IMG/VR virus record: IMGVR_UViG_3300022562_000747
Span: 1 to 64,000 of that record
Direction: 5' to 3' (one strand)
Origin: a virus
Length of the DNA: 64,000 nt
Made by a program: the position numbers and the translations under genes. The notes under the pieces are model-generated. The model was not told the DNA's origin. It worked only from the letters and a program-made list of their open reading frames with translations, and made no database searches. This document shows positions 27,693-35,927 of the stretch, piece after piece (the stretch's first letter is position 1; each line of letters opens with the position of its first letter).

Positions 27693-29453
27693 ATGCATCG
27701 ATTCGTAGAATTTTTGGTTGAAAGAGCCTATAAAAAAGGTCCGGATGAACCGACCTTGCCGATGAATCTTCCGCAAGTTCCTAATCCGAAGGCAAAAGCA
27801 TCCAATACGCTCAATAAAAAAGTGGGCGAAATGAATGCTCAAGAAAAAGAACGATATGCGGCTCGCCAAGAAAAGGGTCGCAAATGGATTGCATCCCACC
27901 CTATTTCCGCCAATAATGTCCTTCATACATTCGATACAGCCACAAAAGAGGAACGCCGCAAGGGCATGGGCTGGTATAAACATGCTTCCCAATTCAGTGG
28001 CATTGTAGCTCATGATACCCATCTTCCAAAAAGAACTGTGGCTGGCCTAGTGGGAAATTACAGTCCCCAAAGCGATTGGTTTACTAATATGATAAACGCA
28101 GCGCGAGTTGCCCGAGAAAAAAAGGGAATCGGTGGAAAAGATCAGGAATCATTCCAAGGTCGCAAGATCATGGCATCAACATCCCAAAAGAAAAACGCCG
28201 ATGCTATGCTTGCTGGAAAACACTACTATGATATTCTTCGTGGTTATAAAGTTAGAGATTTTACATCATTGGTGCATCATGGTAAAGACACAAATCCAAC
28301 AAGACCCAAACTGGCAGTTGACCGTCATGCTTATTCAGTCGAAGCCGGGGGACGTATTCCGGATGAAGCATTTGGACAGATTGGATTGCAAAGCCTAAAG
28401 AATTACCGGAAATATTCCGAACCTTATTTACAGGCAACATCAGAAATAAACAAGAGAGGAAAGCGCAAGGTCAATCCTTTCCAAGTCCAAGCTGTTACAT
28501 GGCTGGCTCGCCAACGTAAAAACACTGAACTAGATCGTCGGACAGCATTGCATAACATGGTCAAAAAAGGTGGTTCATGGTTGCCGGGATTGCAACCTAC
28601 CGCAAAAGACTTGCCAAAAGAAATGACTTGGGGTAAGAATAGAAGCGGAACCAAAGAAAGATGGAACGAATATATGAAAAAATATCATCCCAAGGCTTTA
28701 GGCTTGTTTGATGAATATCAATTCTCATCTTTTGCAGATTTCATTATTGAGAAATTTGTTCAACTACGTCCTTCAAAACACGGTGAACACGCTGTTGGAG
28801 CCGGGGGACGACGAAAAGAACATGAATTTGTAAAATCATTACAAACCGACAAAATTGTTGATCGAAGTTTTCATCCGGCTGGTTCATCAAATAAAGCAGA
28901 TGTTATGACTAGTCGTCATTACAATATGGAATATAAAGCTGATAAGGGAGCCAATGCCGGTCAGCTTGAATTGCAATATAACAAAAATCGGTGGGACCTA
29001 TCTCCCCGAACTGTCCGAGAACAACCTGCAACATCTAAATGGTTGCGTGGAACTGGATTTATTCGTCAAATTAATCGTCAATGGGGAAAGCCAAGCACTA
29101 GTTTGAGAAAAAATTATGCAATGGGAAATGTTTATAAAGAAATTCCGGGAACAAAAGGAATTGAAGCCCATTATGGACAAGATCGCAACACCCCCTATAT
29201 GCATATTGGCGGAAAAGGAACCTATCGTGTCGGTAAATCCGATCCGGACCTTTGGGGTGTTCCGCAGCTTTCGGGTAATACACAAATTCGAGCAAGATTT
29301 AAAAATCGGGGACATAAAGCAAAAGCCGGGGCATTGGTCAATATAAGCTTCAAAGGAAATATGAAACCTTCGAATTTAGACCTAGAAAATAAAAAATCCC
29401 GAAAACAATTCTCAATGCGTCGATTTGGGGTTGATTATCCATACGAGTCTTGA
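27693..29453 (+). CDS. Two-module protein with capsid-targeting-type peptides
   Basis: 586 residues. It begins MHRFVEFLVERAYKK, like the T4 capsid-targeting peptide ending in L-x-E. Module 1 (about 60-330) contains GLVGNYSPQSDWFTNMINAA, PKLAVDRHAYSVEAGGR and QVQAVTWLARQRK, a conserved phage family of unknown role. At about 340-355 a second peptide FSSFADFIIEKFVQL has the same pattern (I-x-E). Module 2 (about 355-586) holds SNKADVMTS...YNMEYKADKG, which may be a PD-(D/E)XK nuclease core, then a basic tail. If cut after both peptides it would release two packaged proteins (inference). Confidence 0.6.
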   Translation: MHRFVEFLVERAYKKGPDEPTLPMNLPQVPNPKAKASNTLNKKVGEMNAQEKERYAARQEKGRKWIASHPISANNVLHTFDTATKEERRKGMGWYKHASQFSGIVAHDTHLPKRTVAGLVGNYSPQSDWFTNMINAARVAREKKGIGGKDQESFQGRKIMASTSQKKNADAMLAGKHYYDILRGYKVRDFTSLVHHGKDTNPTRPKLAVDRHAYSVEAGGRIPDEAFGQIGLQSLKNYRKYSEPYLQATSEINKRGKRKVNPFQVQAVTWLARQRKNTELDRRTALHNMVKKGGSWLPGLQPTAKDLPKEMTWGKNRSGTKERWNEYMKKYHPKALGLFDEYQFSSFADFIIEKFVQLRPSKHGEHAVGAGGRRKEHEFVKSLQTDKIVDRSFHPAGSSNKADVMTSRHYNMEYKADKGANAGQLELQYNKNRWDLSPRTVREQPATSKWLRGTGFIRQINRQWGKPSTSLRKNYAMGNVYKEIPGTKGIEAHYGQDRNTPYMHIGGKGTYRVGKSDPDLWGVPQLSGNTQIRARFKNRGHKAKAGALVNISFKGNMKPSNLDLENKKSRKQFSMRRFGVDYPYES

Positions 29454-29478
29454 CTTCATCCCTATATTATGATACTAT
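29450..29478 (+). promoter_or_regulatory. Sigma70-type promoter, leaderless start
   Basis: TTGACT, 17-base spacer, TACTAT; ATG 29484 follows five bases after the -10 box. Confidence 0.7.
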
Positions 29479-29483
29479 AAAGC

Positions 29484-30344
29484 ATGAGTGGACATTATCC
29501 GTTTGAATTATTAAAAATGAAATTATCATCTCCTTTGAGATATCCCGGAGGAAAATCCAAAACCATTAAAAAGATGGTTCCATATTTTCCATCCAATTTT
29601 TCGGAATACCGCGAACCATTCCTTGGCGGTGGTTCCGTAGCTCTTTATATTACTCAAAAATATCATCCCACATATATATGGGTTAATGATTTATATGAAC
29701 CATTGATTAATTTCTGGACTCAATTGCAATGTAATGAGCCGGAATTAACTGATATTATAATAAGAGCCAAGTTTTCGGGTGCTAATATGCAGCCGCTTTT
29801 TGCTCTATGTAAAGCTATCATTCATGATGATGAAGTTGCCGATGTTCAAAGAGCCGCATGTTTTTATATAGTGAATCGATGCTCGTTTTCAGGTAGCACC
29901 GAATCAGGGGGTTTTTCCAAGGAAGCCGCCGAAGGGCGATTTACATTGCGGGGCATTCAAAAGCTTGCTGAATATTCCAAGCTGATTCAATCATGGAAAA
30001 TAACTAACCTGCCGTATGAAGAAACATTACTCAATGACAAATCCGCTTTTGTTTATTGCGATCCTCCCTATGAAATTAATCAGTCGCTTTATGGGAAGAA
30101 TGGAAATATGCAGCATGGGTTCGATCATGTGGAATTTGCCAAACGGATGGTAAAGACAAAAAACAAGGTCATGATATCCTATAATTCGGATGATTTTATA
30201 AAAGACCGGTTTATTAATTGGGAAGCCATTACCTTCGATCATTCCTATAGCATGGTATCCAAAGGCACCTATCGCAAGGATCAGAAAAAGCGGCGAGAAA
30301 TGCTATTATTGAACTATAAGCCATTGAAAATGTTTGATTCATAG
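29484..30344 (+). CDS. Dam-family adenine methyltransferase
   Basis: SPLRYPGGKSK near the start (SAM binding), EPFLGGGSVALY, and VYCDPPYEIN with the catalytic DPPY, in the Dam/D12 order, about 286 residues. Dam enzymes methylate adenine in GATC, though the target here is unproven. The leaderless ATG at 29484 is preferred over the internal ATG at 29517. Confidence 0.9.
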   Translation: MSGHYPFELLKMKLSSPLRYPGGKSKTIKKMVPYFPSNFSEYREPFLGGGSVALYITQKYHPTYIWVNDLYEPLINFWTQLQCNEPELTDIIIRAKFSGANMQPLFALCKAIIHDDEVADVQRAACFYIVNRCSFSGSTESGGFSKEAAEGRFTLRGIQKLAEYSKLIQSWKITNLPYEETLLNDKSAFVYCDPPYEINQSLYGKNGNMQHGFDHVEFAKRMVKTKNKVMISYNSDDFIKDRFINWEAITFDHSYSMVSKGTYRKDQKKRREMLLLNYKPLKMFDS

Positions 30345-30347
30345 TCC

Positions 30348-30376
30348 TTGACTTTCCCTAATGGGTATGATATTAT
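30348..30376 (+). promoter_or_regulatory. Sigma70-type promoter, leaderless start
   Basis: TTGACT, 17-base spacer, TATTAT; ATG 30383 at the expected +1. Confidence 0.75.
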
Positions 30377-30382
30377 TATATC

Positions 30383-31297
30383 ATGACAAAATCGACAGGT
30401 TTAGAAATCCCCGCTGATTTATCAATTCCGGCATTCTTGAAACGCGGCAAGAATTATAAACGTCCGGAGAATAAAAAAGTAGTCACGGTTCATGAGGATA
30501 GAAATCCTATTGACCGTTTTGTTCCCATTGTTCTGCCGGATAAGAAAAAGAAAAGAAAGGTCACCGTCAAAAGACAGGTATCGGTCCAAGATCATATTCG
30601 CCAAAAAGGTAATTTTGTAATTGGCGAATTGGAAGGTATGATTGACGATGGTATTATAACCCCGGAATGGTCATTATATGACCATCTACGAAAAAAGGAA
30701 ATTTCTAACGTCATTGCCAAGCGAGTTGCCGAACATTTCGAACCAATTGCCAATGAAATATTAGAAGCAATTACCTTGGAAGATGATGAAGATTTGCAAT
30801 ATGCATATCGTCGTTATAGTCCCGAAGAATTGACCAATATGGGCATCATGTATCAGGGTTTGGTTGATGAAGCCAATCGCTATGCCGTGAACATGAAGAA
30901 GGTGCGTAAAATTCGTAAGCGCAAGCTTCCGTCAATGGAAAAGGTGTTGAAGAATTTCGTCTATGCCAAGACAGATAATACCTATAAGCTGGCATCTATC
31001 GATCCGTCTAAGATCATTGGCGCGGCGGCTTTGTGGGTATTTCATCCTAAGTCAAAGGTGTTGACTGTTTATCGCGCATTGGATCGGGGTGGTCTTGGTA
31101 TCAAGCGCACCACTATTACCAATGTGGACGAAAAGGAATCGGTGTCGAAGCGCATGGGTCGAAAAACACAAGAACGTCTGGATACCGTTCTGAATGGTGG
31201 TAAAATTACGTTGCGTAAGCTAATGGATACATTTATTGGGGAAAAGCTGAAACTTACCCGTATCACCAAGAACCATGTTCTATTGAGGGTGGAATAA
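30383..31297 (+). CDS. Hypothetical basic protein
   Basis: 304 residues. A Lys-rich disordered N-terminus (about 1-70), a helical middle (VAEHFEPIANEILEAITLED) and a C-terminus with ALWVFHPKSKVLTVYRALDR. No family recognised. Leaderless first gene of an operon. Confidence 0.65.
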   Translation: MTKSTGLEIPADLSIPAFLKRGKNYKRPENKKVVTVHEDRNPIDRFVPIVLPDKKKKRKVTVKRQVSVQDHIRQKGNFVIGELEGMIDDGIITPEWSLYDHLRKKEISNVIAKRVAEHFEPIANEILEAITLEDDEDLQYAYRRYSPEELTNMGIMYQGLVDEANRYAVNMKKVRKIRKRKLPSMEKVLKNFVYAKTDNTYKLASIDPSKIIGAAALWVFHPKSKVLTVYRALDRGGLGIKRTTITNVDEKESVSKRMGRKTQERLDTVLNGGKITLRKLMDTFIGEKLKLTRITKNHVLLRVE

Positions 31298-31995
31298 TGA
31301 CCAAAAAGCTTGACGAACTATTGAAATTCGACGCTACGCTGGAAGCCGAAAAAATTACCGGCGTCGAATATAAACCGGGAAAAGGATTTGACAAGGAAAC
31401 CTTGGCAACAGCTATTGCTTTATTGCAGGATAACATTGCATCCCGAAATGAAATTCTAATGGATTTGAATGATACTCTTTTAGAGAATGAATTGAGTCGG
31501 TATCTCTTTATCATCGAGAAATATGGATTTGAAAAGGTTCTTGAGGAAGATTTCGGAACGAAGCATTTTATGTCGGATGAAACTACCTATGAAAAGTATT
31601 ACATTTATGTTCACAGAAAGAAAGGATTATTGCTTTCGTTTGATACCTATACATGGACGAAGAAACCCCCGCGCCTGAATGGCGGTAATGTTTATTATCA
31701 ATGGAAACCGTTTGTTGATAATTGGGCTGAATGTATCAGTTCCGGAGGATTTATCCGGGGTGATATTTGGTCAGGTCACCATGATTGCCGTGAGGCTTTA
31801 ATTCATAACCTGACTAAGCTGGATAACCGGGGAGAGTTTGTTGTTCCTTGGGTGGAACGTCCCGCCTTGTGGTTGATCAATTACGGCGATGAAGAAAAAA
31901 AAGACCCGAAATATGATCACAAAAAGCTTGTCAATGAACGTATTGCGCGGCTCCCGGAATGGGTGCAGACAATGATAGGACCGGAAAGGGAATAA
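31297..31995 (+). CDS. Hypothetical 232-residue protein
   Basis: ATG overlaps the previous stop. Aromatic-rich second half (YYQWKPFVDNWAECISSGGF then GDIWSGHHDCREAL). No family recognised. Confidence 0.6.
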   Translation: MTKKLDELLKFDATLEAEKITGVEYKPGKGFDKETLATAIALLQDNIASRNEILMDLNDTLLENELSRYLFIIEKYGFEKVLEEDFGTKHFMSDETTYEKYYIYVHRKKGLLLSFDTYTWTKKPPRLNGGNVYYQWKPFVDNWAECISSGGFIRGDIWSGHHDCREALIHNLTKLDNRGEFVVPWVERPALWLINYGDEEKKDPKYDHKKLVNERIARLPEWVQTMIGPERE

Positions 31996-32002
31996 TATTG
32001 AA

Positions 32003-32149
32003 ATGGACGAATTAGATTGTATTTTTCCGGATTGCCAAGTCAAGACCAAATATAGTAAGGCTTGTGAACATTCTTGTCCATACGAAGAAAAACAAAAACT
32101 TTGGCAAGCGCAACATGAACTTTATAAAGAAACAATGGAAACACCTTAA
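32003..32149 (+). CDS. Four-cysteine small protein
   Basis: 48 residues with four cysteines in DCIFPDCQ and ACEHSCPYEE, a likely zinc knuckle, then a charged helix. No family recognised. Confidence 0.5.
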   Translation: MDELDCIFPDCQVKTKYSKACEHSCPYEEKQKLWQAQHELYKETMETP

Positions 32150-32163
32150 AATAGGAGTATATA

Positions 32164-33102
32164 ATGACTGAAAATGAAGTGAAACGACGCGGATTCAAAC
32201 GCAAGACAATTGAAAAGACAATTCGGGCTAAAATCAATTCGTGGATAAAGACCCTACCCGAAGAAATCCGGGATAAGGTCCGGGATGATTATATTGTAAC
32301 CGGGGGAGCTATTGCATCCATGCTAATGGGCGAGCTACCCAACGATTATGACGTGTATTTCCAGACCCCGGACGTTGCCTTGCTGGTTGCCAGCCATTAT
32401 GTAAGTCAATTGACGACTACCGATAAGGTCAGTAGGATTGAAGCTAAGATTGTGGACAACAATCGTGTATCCATCCTGATCAAAAGCGCAGGCATCTATG
32501 AAGATGGAGTGGATATTGACGATTATCGATATTTCGAGCAATTGTCACCAGAAGAAATGGAGAAATATTTTACCAAGGAACCGGAAGAAGGGGAAGAAAA
32601 GGTAAAGAAAGAGCCTTATCGTCCCGCTCTTATTTCCACCAATGCAATCTCTCTGCACAATGACGTGCAGTTAGTTACAAGGTTCATTGGCACCCCGGAA
32701 TGGATTCATACCAATTATGATTATGTTCATTGCACCAATTGGTTCACCAATAAAGGGGGATTAGTTCTAAGACAAGAGGCGCTTGAAGCAATTCTTACCA
32801 AAGAACTGAAATATGTTGGGTCTTTGTATCCGCTATGTTCCATGTTCCGCCTGAAAAAGTTTATCAAGCGCGGCTGGACAATTACAGCGGGAGAAATGTT
32901 GAAAATCGGATGGGATATCGCCCATCTTGATTTGGACAATCCAACTGTATTGCGTGAACAGCTAGTCGGGGTCGATGCGGCTTATTTCTTCCAATTGTTA
33001 TCAATGTTGAAGGGTAAAGAAAACATTGACCGCACTTACCTATTCGAATGTGTCAATCGAGTTTTTGATGCGGACGAGTTCAATTATGGAGATAGGGAAT
33101 AA
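32164..33102 (+). CDS. Nucleotidyltransferase-fold protein
   Basis: 312 residues. VTGGAIASMLMGELPNDYDV at about 45-64 holds the GG motif and the D-x-D pair of the pol-beta nucleotidyltransferase superfamily (which includes CCA-adding enzymes). A related family is common in T4-type phages. Substrate unknown; given the tRNA array, an RNA role is possible but unproven, since most phage tRNAs already encode CCA. Confidence 0.65.
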   Translation: MTENEVKRRGFKRKTIEKTIRAKINSWIKTLPEEIRDKVRDDYIVTGGAIASMLMGELPNDYDVYFQTPDVALLVASHYVSQLTTTDKVSRIEAKIVDNNRVSILIKSAGIYEDGVDIDDYRYFEQLSPEEMEKYFTKEPEEGEEKVKKEPYRPALISTNAISLHNDVQLVTRFIGTPEWIHTNYDYVHCTNWFTNKGGLVLRQEALEAILTKELKYVGSLYPLCSMFRLKKFIKRGWTITAGEMLKIGWDIAHLDLDNPTVLREQLVGVDAAYFFQLLSMLKGKENIDRTYLFECVNRVFDADEFNYGDRE

Positions 33103-33104
33103 AT

Positions 33105-33230
33105 ATGTTTGGATTTTGGTTGGCTTTGTTTCTTGCTGTAGTAGGATTATTTCAGGAACGAGTTCTTCATGTATCCTCAAACTATATGTATGTATTAGCC
33201 ATTATTACAGCTATTTCATTCAAGGATTAG
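33105..33230 (+). CDS. Small membrane protein
   Basis: 41 residues: two hydrophobic segments (FGFWLALFLAVVGLF and YMYVLAIITAISF) around a short polar loop. Role unknown. Confidence 0.5.
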   Translation: MFGFWLALFLAVVGLFQERVLHVSSNYMYVLAIITAISFKD

Positions 33231-33235
33231 GAACT

Positions 33236-33388
33236 ATGATATACGGTTTAGTAGATATAGACGAAGCGATGAACCAACATCTTGGTCCCAAAACGGGTGA
33301 GTATGATATGGCAGGAGCCGTTCGACGTAAACCCAAGTTTTGGGAAAGGATTTATTATTTTTGGTTTGGAAAGTGGAGAAATGGCTGA
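33236..33388 (+). CDS. Hypothetical 50-residue protein
   Basis: MIYGLVDIDEAMNQHLGPKT then a Trp/Arg-rich end. Overlaps the next start by eight bases. No family recognised. Confidence 0.5.
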   Translation: MIYGLVDIDEAMNQHLGPKTGEYDMAGAVRRKPKFWERIYYFWFGKWRNG

Positions 33389-33932
33389 ATACCCTCTAGC
33401 CGATAAGGCACAACAATTTGCAATTCAAGCGCATGGTGAACAAAAGCGCAAATATACAGGACATCCGTATGTTGTTCATACCCAAGCTGTAGCCAATACC
33501 TTGCGGGGTCTTGGTTATCGGGATGAAGTGGTTGCGGCTGCACACTTGCATGACGTATTGGAAGATACGCCGGTTAAGAAGCATGAAATCGAAAAGCATT
33601 TCGGTGCCGATGTTGCGCGTCTTGTCGATGAAGTTACGGATCGTCACCAAAAGGAATTGACCCGCACCCCCAAGGGAACATGGGTCGATAAAGAGGGCAA
33701 GATGGTCAATCGTGAAGCTCGCAAGGCTATGGATCGCGAACATCTTACCAAATCTTCTCCGGAAGGGGCGAGTATCAAGCTTGCTGACTTGTTGGATAAC
33801 CATAAGGATATCAATCAACACGATCCGGATTTTGCCAAGGTTTATAATAGTGAAGCAAAAATGACTTTGCCGTTGTTGAAGCATGGTCATACTGGCTTAT
33901 TCTTGAAATTGAAAAACAGATTGGGTAATTGA
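33381..33932 (+). CDS. Small alarmone (ppGpp) hydrolase-like HD protein
   Basis: H33 in YVVHTQAVA, H57-D58 with E61-D62 in AAAHLHDVLEDTP, and D136 in KLADLLDN are the manganese-binding residues of SpoT/Mesh1-type ppGpp hydrolases. 183 residues is the size of a stand-alone hydrolase without a synthetase domain. It would remove (p)ppGpp and blunt the host stringent response (inference). GTGGAG site; codons are GC-richer than those of neighbours. Confidence 0.8.
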   Translation: MAEYPLADKAQQFAIQAHGEQKRKYTGHPYVVHTQAVANTLRGLGYRDEVVAAAHLHDVLEDTPVKKHEIEKHFGADVARLVDEVTDRHQKELTRTPKGTWVDKEGKMVNREARKAMDREHLTKSSPEGASIKLADLLDNHKDINQHDPDFAKVYNSEAKMTLPLLKHGHTGLFLKLKNRLGN

Positions 33933-34096
33933 TGATGTTGGTAATTGATGCGCCGTATTATTATGCCGCCATTATATTCAAAAATGGCAAAGTTATAAAA
34001 TATCCGGATATTTTGAAATGGACTAAGGGTAAAACAGCCGAAGAACTCATACCATATTTCAAAAGAAAAGGATTTAAGTTAACAGTTATGCCTTAA
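33932..34096 (+). CDS. Hypothetical 54-residue protein
   Basis: Coupled to the hydrolase (TGATG). MMLVIDAPYYYAAIIFKNGK then a basic end. The stop overlaps that of the opposite-strand HNH gene. Confidence 0.5.
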   Translation: MMLVIDAPYYYAAIIFKNGKVIKYPDILKWTKGKTAEELIPYFKRKGFKLTVMP

Positions 34097-34626
34097 GAAA
34101 TTTTAATCTGATTTATAAGTTCTATTAATTCTTCATCTGAATGATTATTTTTAGCAAGATTAACACCATAGGCAACAAATTGGACATTTCCTTTTACATA
34201 ACCAATTTTAGAATTTTTTCGATCTAATGAAGCTGATAATAATGTAGAATGTTGATAGGTCTTTCGTAAATTAATTGGAATATTAGAAAGCGCACATAAA
34301 CCATTTTGTTTGTTCCATAAGGATTTTAAATATGCTTCATCAATGTTTGAGGTTCCATACTGTCTTTCTCTATCTCTGATTTTTTTAATATAATAATAAA
34401 AATTTACATCAAATTGGCGATTAGCCTTTCCATATGTATTTCCTTTAGATCGTTCACGTAACTTATTTCTTTGATCTTGAGACATATTTTTATTTTTATA
34501 TGTAGCGGTGCAAGATAATGAACAGAAAAAATAATTTCTACCATTTTTTATTTGACGATTATATTCATTGAATGGTTTATAAAAATCTTTTTTACATTCA
34601 GTACAATTTAGCTTGACTTCGGACAT
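34093..34626 (-). CDS. HNH homing endonuclease
   Basis: 177 residues. An N-terminal zinc module (LNCTECKKDF...FFCSLSC) precedes the HNH region NGLCALSNIPINL, SASLDRKNSKIGYVKGNVQF and VNLAKNNH, matching the SLDR..S..GY..GNVQ type of HNH homing enzymes. AGGAG site upstream. It sits between the hydrolase operon and the tmRNA gene, on the opposite strand. Confidence 0.85.
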   Translation of the reverse strand: MSEVKLNCTECKKDFYKPFNEYNRQIKNGRNYFFCSLSCTATYKNKNMSQDQRNKLRERSKGNTYGKANRQFDVNFYYYIKKIRDRERQYGTSNIDEAYLKSLWNKQNGLCALSNIPINLRKTYQHSTLLSASLDRKNSKIGYVKGNVQFVAYGVNLAKNNHSDEELIELINQIKIS

Positions 34627-34639
34627 AATATCTCCTATA

Positions 34640-34647
34640 CTAAATAG
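34640..34647 (+). promoter_or_regulatory. Late-type motif CTAAATAG before tmRNA
   Basis: TAAATA-core motif immediately upstream of the tmRNA acceptor piece. Confidence 0.4.
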
Positions 34648-34649
34648 AG

Positions 34650-34970
34650 TTGCAGATGATGACTTCTGGATGAAATACTTGCGGAACAGGGGGTGCGACT
34701 CCCCCTCACCTCCACCATAAATCCATTAGCTCCATATTTATATATTTTGTGGATTTATGAAGGGGGTGCGTAGGATCGCCCGGGGTAAAGTAAAAAGGAA
34801 CGAGTTTGTCGGTAAGGTCTAAGCCGTAATAGAGACACAAAGTAAAGGACAACGATTATGTTGCTCCATTGTGGGATTTTGCATCCCTTCGTGAACCGGC
34901 GCTTGTCGCCTAATTAGCGGGGATAAATCCTACGGGGTTAGGGGGGAACCTGTCACAAAAATCCCCCCAT
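34650..34970 (+). ncRNA. ssrA: Circularly permuted tmRNA
   Basis: tmRNA rescues stalled ribosomes by acting as tRNA and mRNA. The acceptor piece comes first: T-arm GGGGG-TGCGACT-CCCCC (34689-34705), acceptor strand CACCTCC (34707-34713), A, CCA (34715-34717). A linker with a TAAATCCA/TGGATTTA hairpin follows. The coding piece then starts GGGGGTGCGTAGGATCG; GGGGGTG (34762-34768) pairs with CACCTCC, restoring the acceptor stem. The tag frame (34842-34913) reads KDNDYVAPLWDFASLREPAL then VA and stop; ALVA endings are recognised by ClpXP-type proteases. This order (CCA end before the coding part) is the two-piece type known from alphaproteobacteria. No SmpB gene is seen here. Confidence 0.88.
34941..34970 (+). 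terminator. Terminator of tmRNA gene
   Basis: GGGGGG (34941-34946) pairs with CCCCCC (34963-34968) and is followed by ATTTATTATT. Confidence 0.65.
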
Positions 34971-34987
34971 TTATTATTGAGGAAATA

Positions 34988-35203
34988 ATGCCTGACGATC
35001 TAACAAAAAAAGAAAAATGGAATAATCTAGTTGTTGATCTTGCTCGACATCTTTGTGAAGAAAAAGGTGAACAATATCCTTCCGATGTAAAAATATTGAA
35101 CAAATATATAGAAAAAGCCGAACAATATTTGGAACAAAGAACTCTCAACAAATATTTTTGGGAAAATCTTTGTGGATGTATGAATGATGAAGGAAATCAG
35201 TAA
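34988..35203 (+). CDS. Hypothetical 71-residue protein
   Basis: Helical, charged; TTGAGGAAATA site. DDLTKKEKWNNLVVDLARHL at the start. No family recognised. Overlaps the next gene. Confidence 0.55.
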   Translation: MPDDLTKKEKWNNLVVDLARHLCEEKGEQYPSDVKILNKYIEKAEQYLEQRTLNKYFWENLCGCMNDEGNQ

Positions 35204-35495
35204 ACCTTTTATATCTCTATTTGCAACAATAGTATTTTTTGTTGGAGTTGTTCCATTCTTTACAATTGTCCTAATGAAAACAATGGTCGCGATTTTCCGC
35301 TCCGAACCAATACATTTTTATATAACACAATCGGAAATGGGAACTTGGGTATATTCTACTCTGATGGAAACAAGTAACTTTTATATGTCTCTTGGTTTTT
35401 CTGATTATGCCAAATATGTTCTTTTTCCCACCGTTATTATTATAGCATTATGGGCATACTATAAAGATAGAAAAGAAAAAAATGAACGTAAATAA
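35184..35495 (+). CDS. Membrane protein, two segments
   Basis: 103 residues with hydrophobic segments at about 9-32 and 77-95 and a charged KDRKEKNERK tail. Role unknown. Confidence 0.55.
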   Translation: MMKEISKPFISLFATIVFFVGVVPFFTIVLMKTMVAIFRSEPIHFYITQSEMGTWVYSTLMETSNFYMSLGFSDYAKYVLFPTVIIIALWAYYKDRKEKNERK

Positions 35496-35730
35496 AAAAA
35501 TAAAATTGCCCGGGGAAGAAGAAACAACATTTTTTGTTGATATCGAAAATCATATCAAATCGTCTAATATTAGTGTAATAGATGCTATCATTGAATGGTG
35601 TTCAAAACGAAACGTTGAAATTGAATATGTTGCTTCACTAGTTGCTAATAATGCCAGCTTGAAAGCAAGGCTACAAATCGAAGCCGAGCAATTAAACTTT
35701 CTCAAAAAGACAATTCGGATACCAATATGA
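35482..35730 (+). CDS. Hypothetical 82-residue protein
   Basis: Contains HIKSSNISVIDAIIEWCSKR and EYVASLVANNASLKARLQIE, resembling the small clamp-loader-associated late-transcription proteins of T4-type phages in layout (gp33-like size), but I cannot assign it firmly. Confidence 0.45.
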   Translation: MNVNKKIKLPGEEETTFFVDIENHIKSSNISVIDAIIEWCSKRNVEIEYVASLVANNASLKARLQIEAEQLNFLKKTIRIPI

Positions 35731-35876
35731 AACTAGAAGACCTAACCTTATACACCCTTACCGATGTTGCCATGTTTGTGCTGGCAACGACAATCGTTCT
35801 GGCTCCATGGATACCGTTTTTCGTCCAAACTTATTATTACAACAAAAAGTTAGAAAATAACGATAAAACGGACTAA
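35727..35876 (+). CDS. Small single-pass membrane protein
   Basis: 49 residues; hydrophobic segment AMFVLATTIVLAPWIPFFV, polar ends. Overlaps the previous stop (ATGA). Confidence 0.5.
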   Translation: MKLEDLTLYTLTDVAMFVLATTIVLAPWIPFFVQTYYYNKKLENNDKTD

Positions 35877-35927
35877 TTTTTGAAGATTTCTTCCCCAAAA
35901 TAAATATTGAATGGGGAGGGTTAAATT

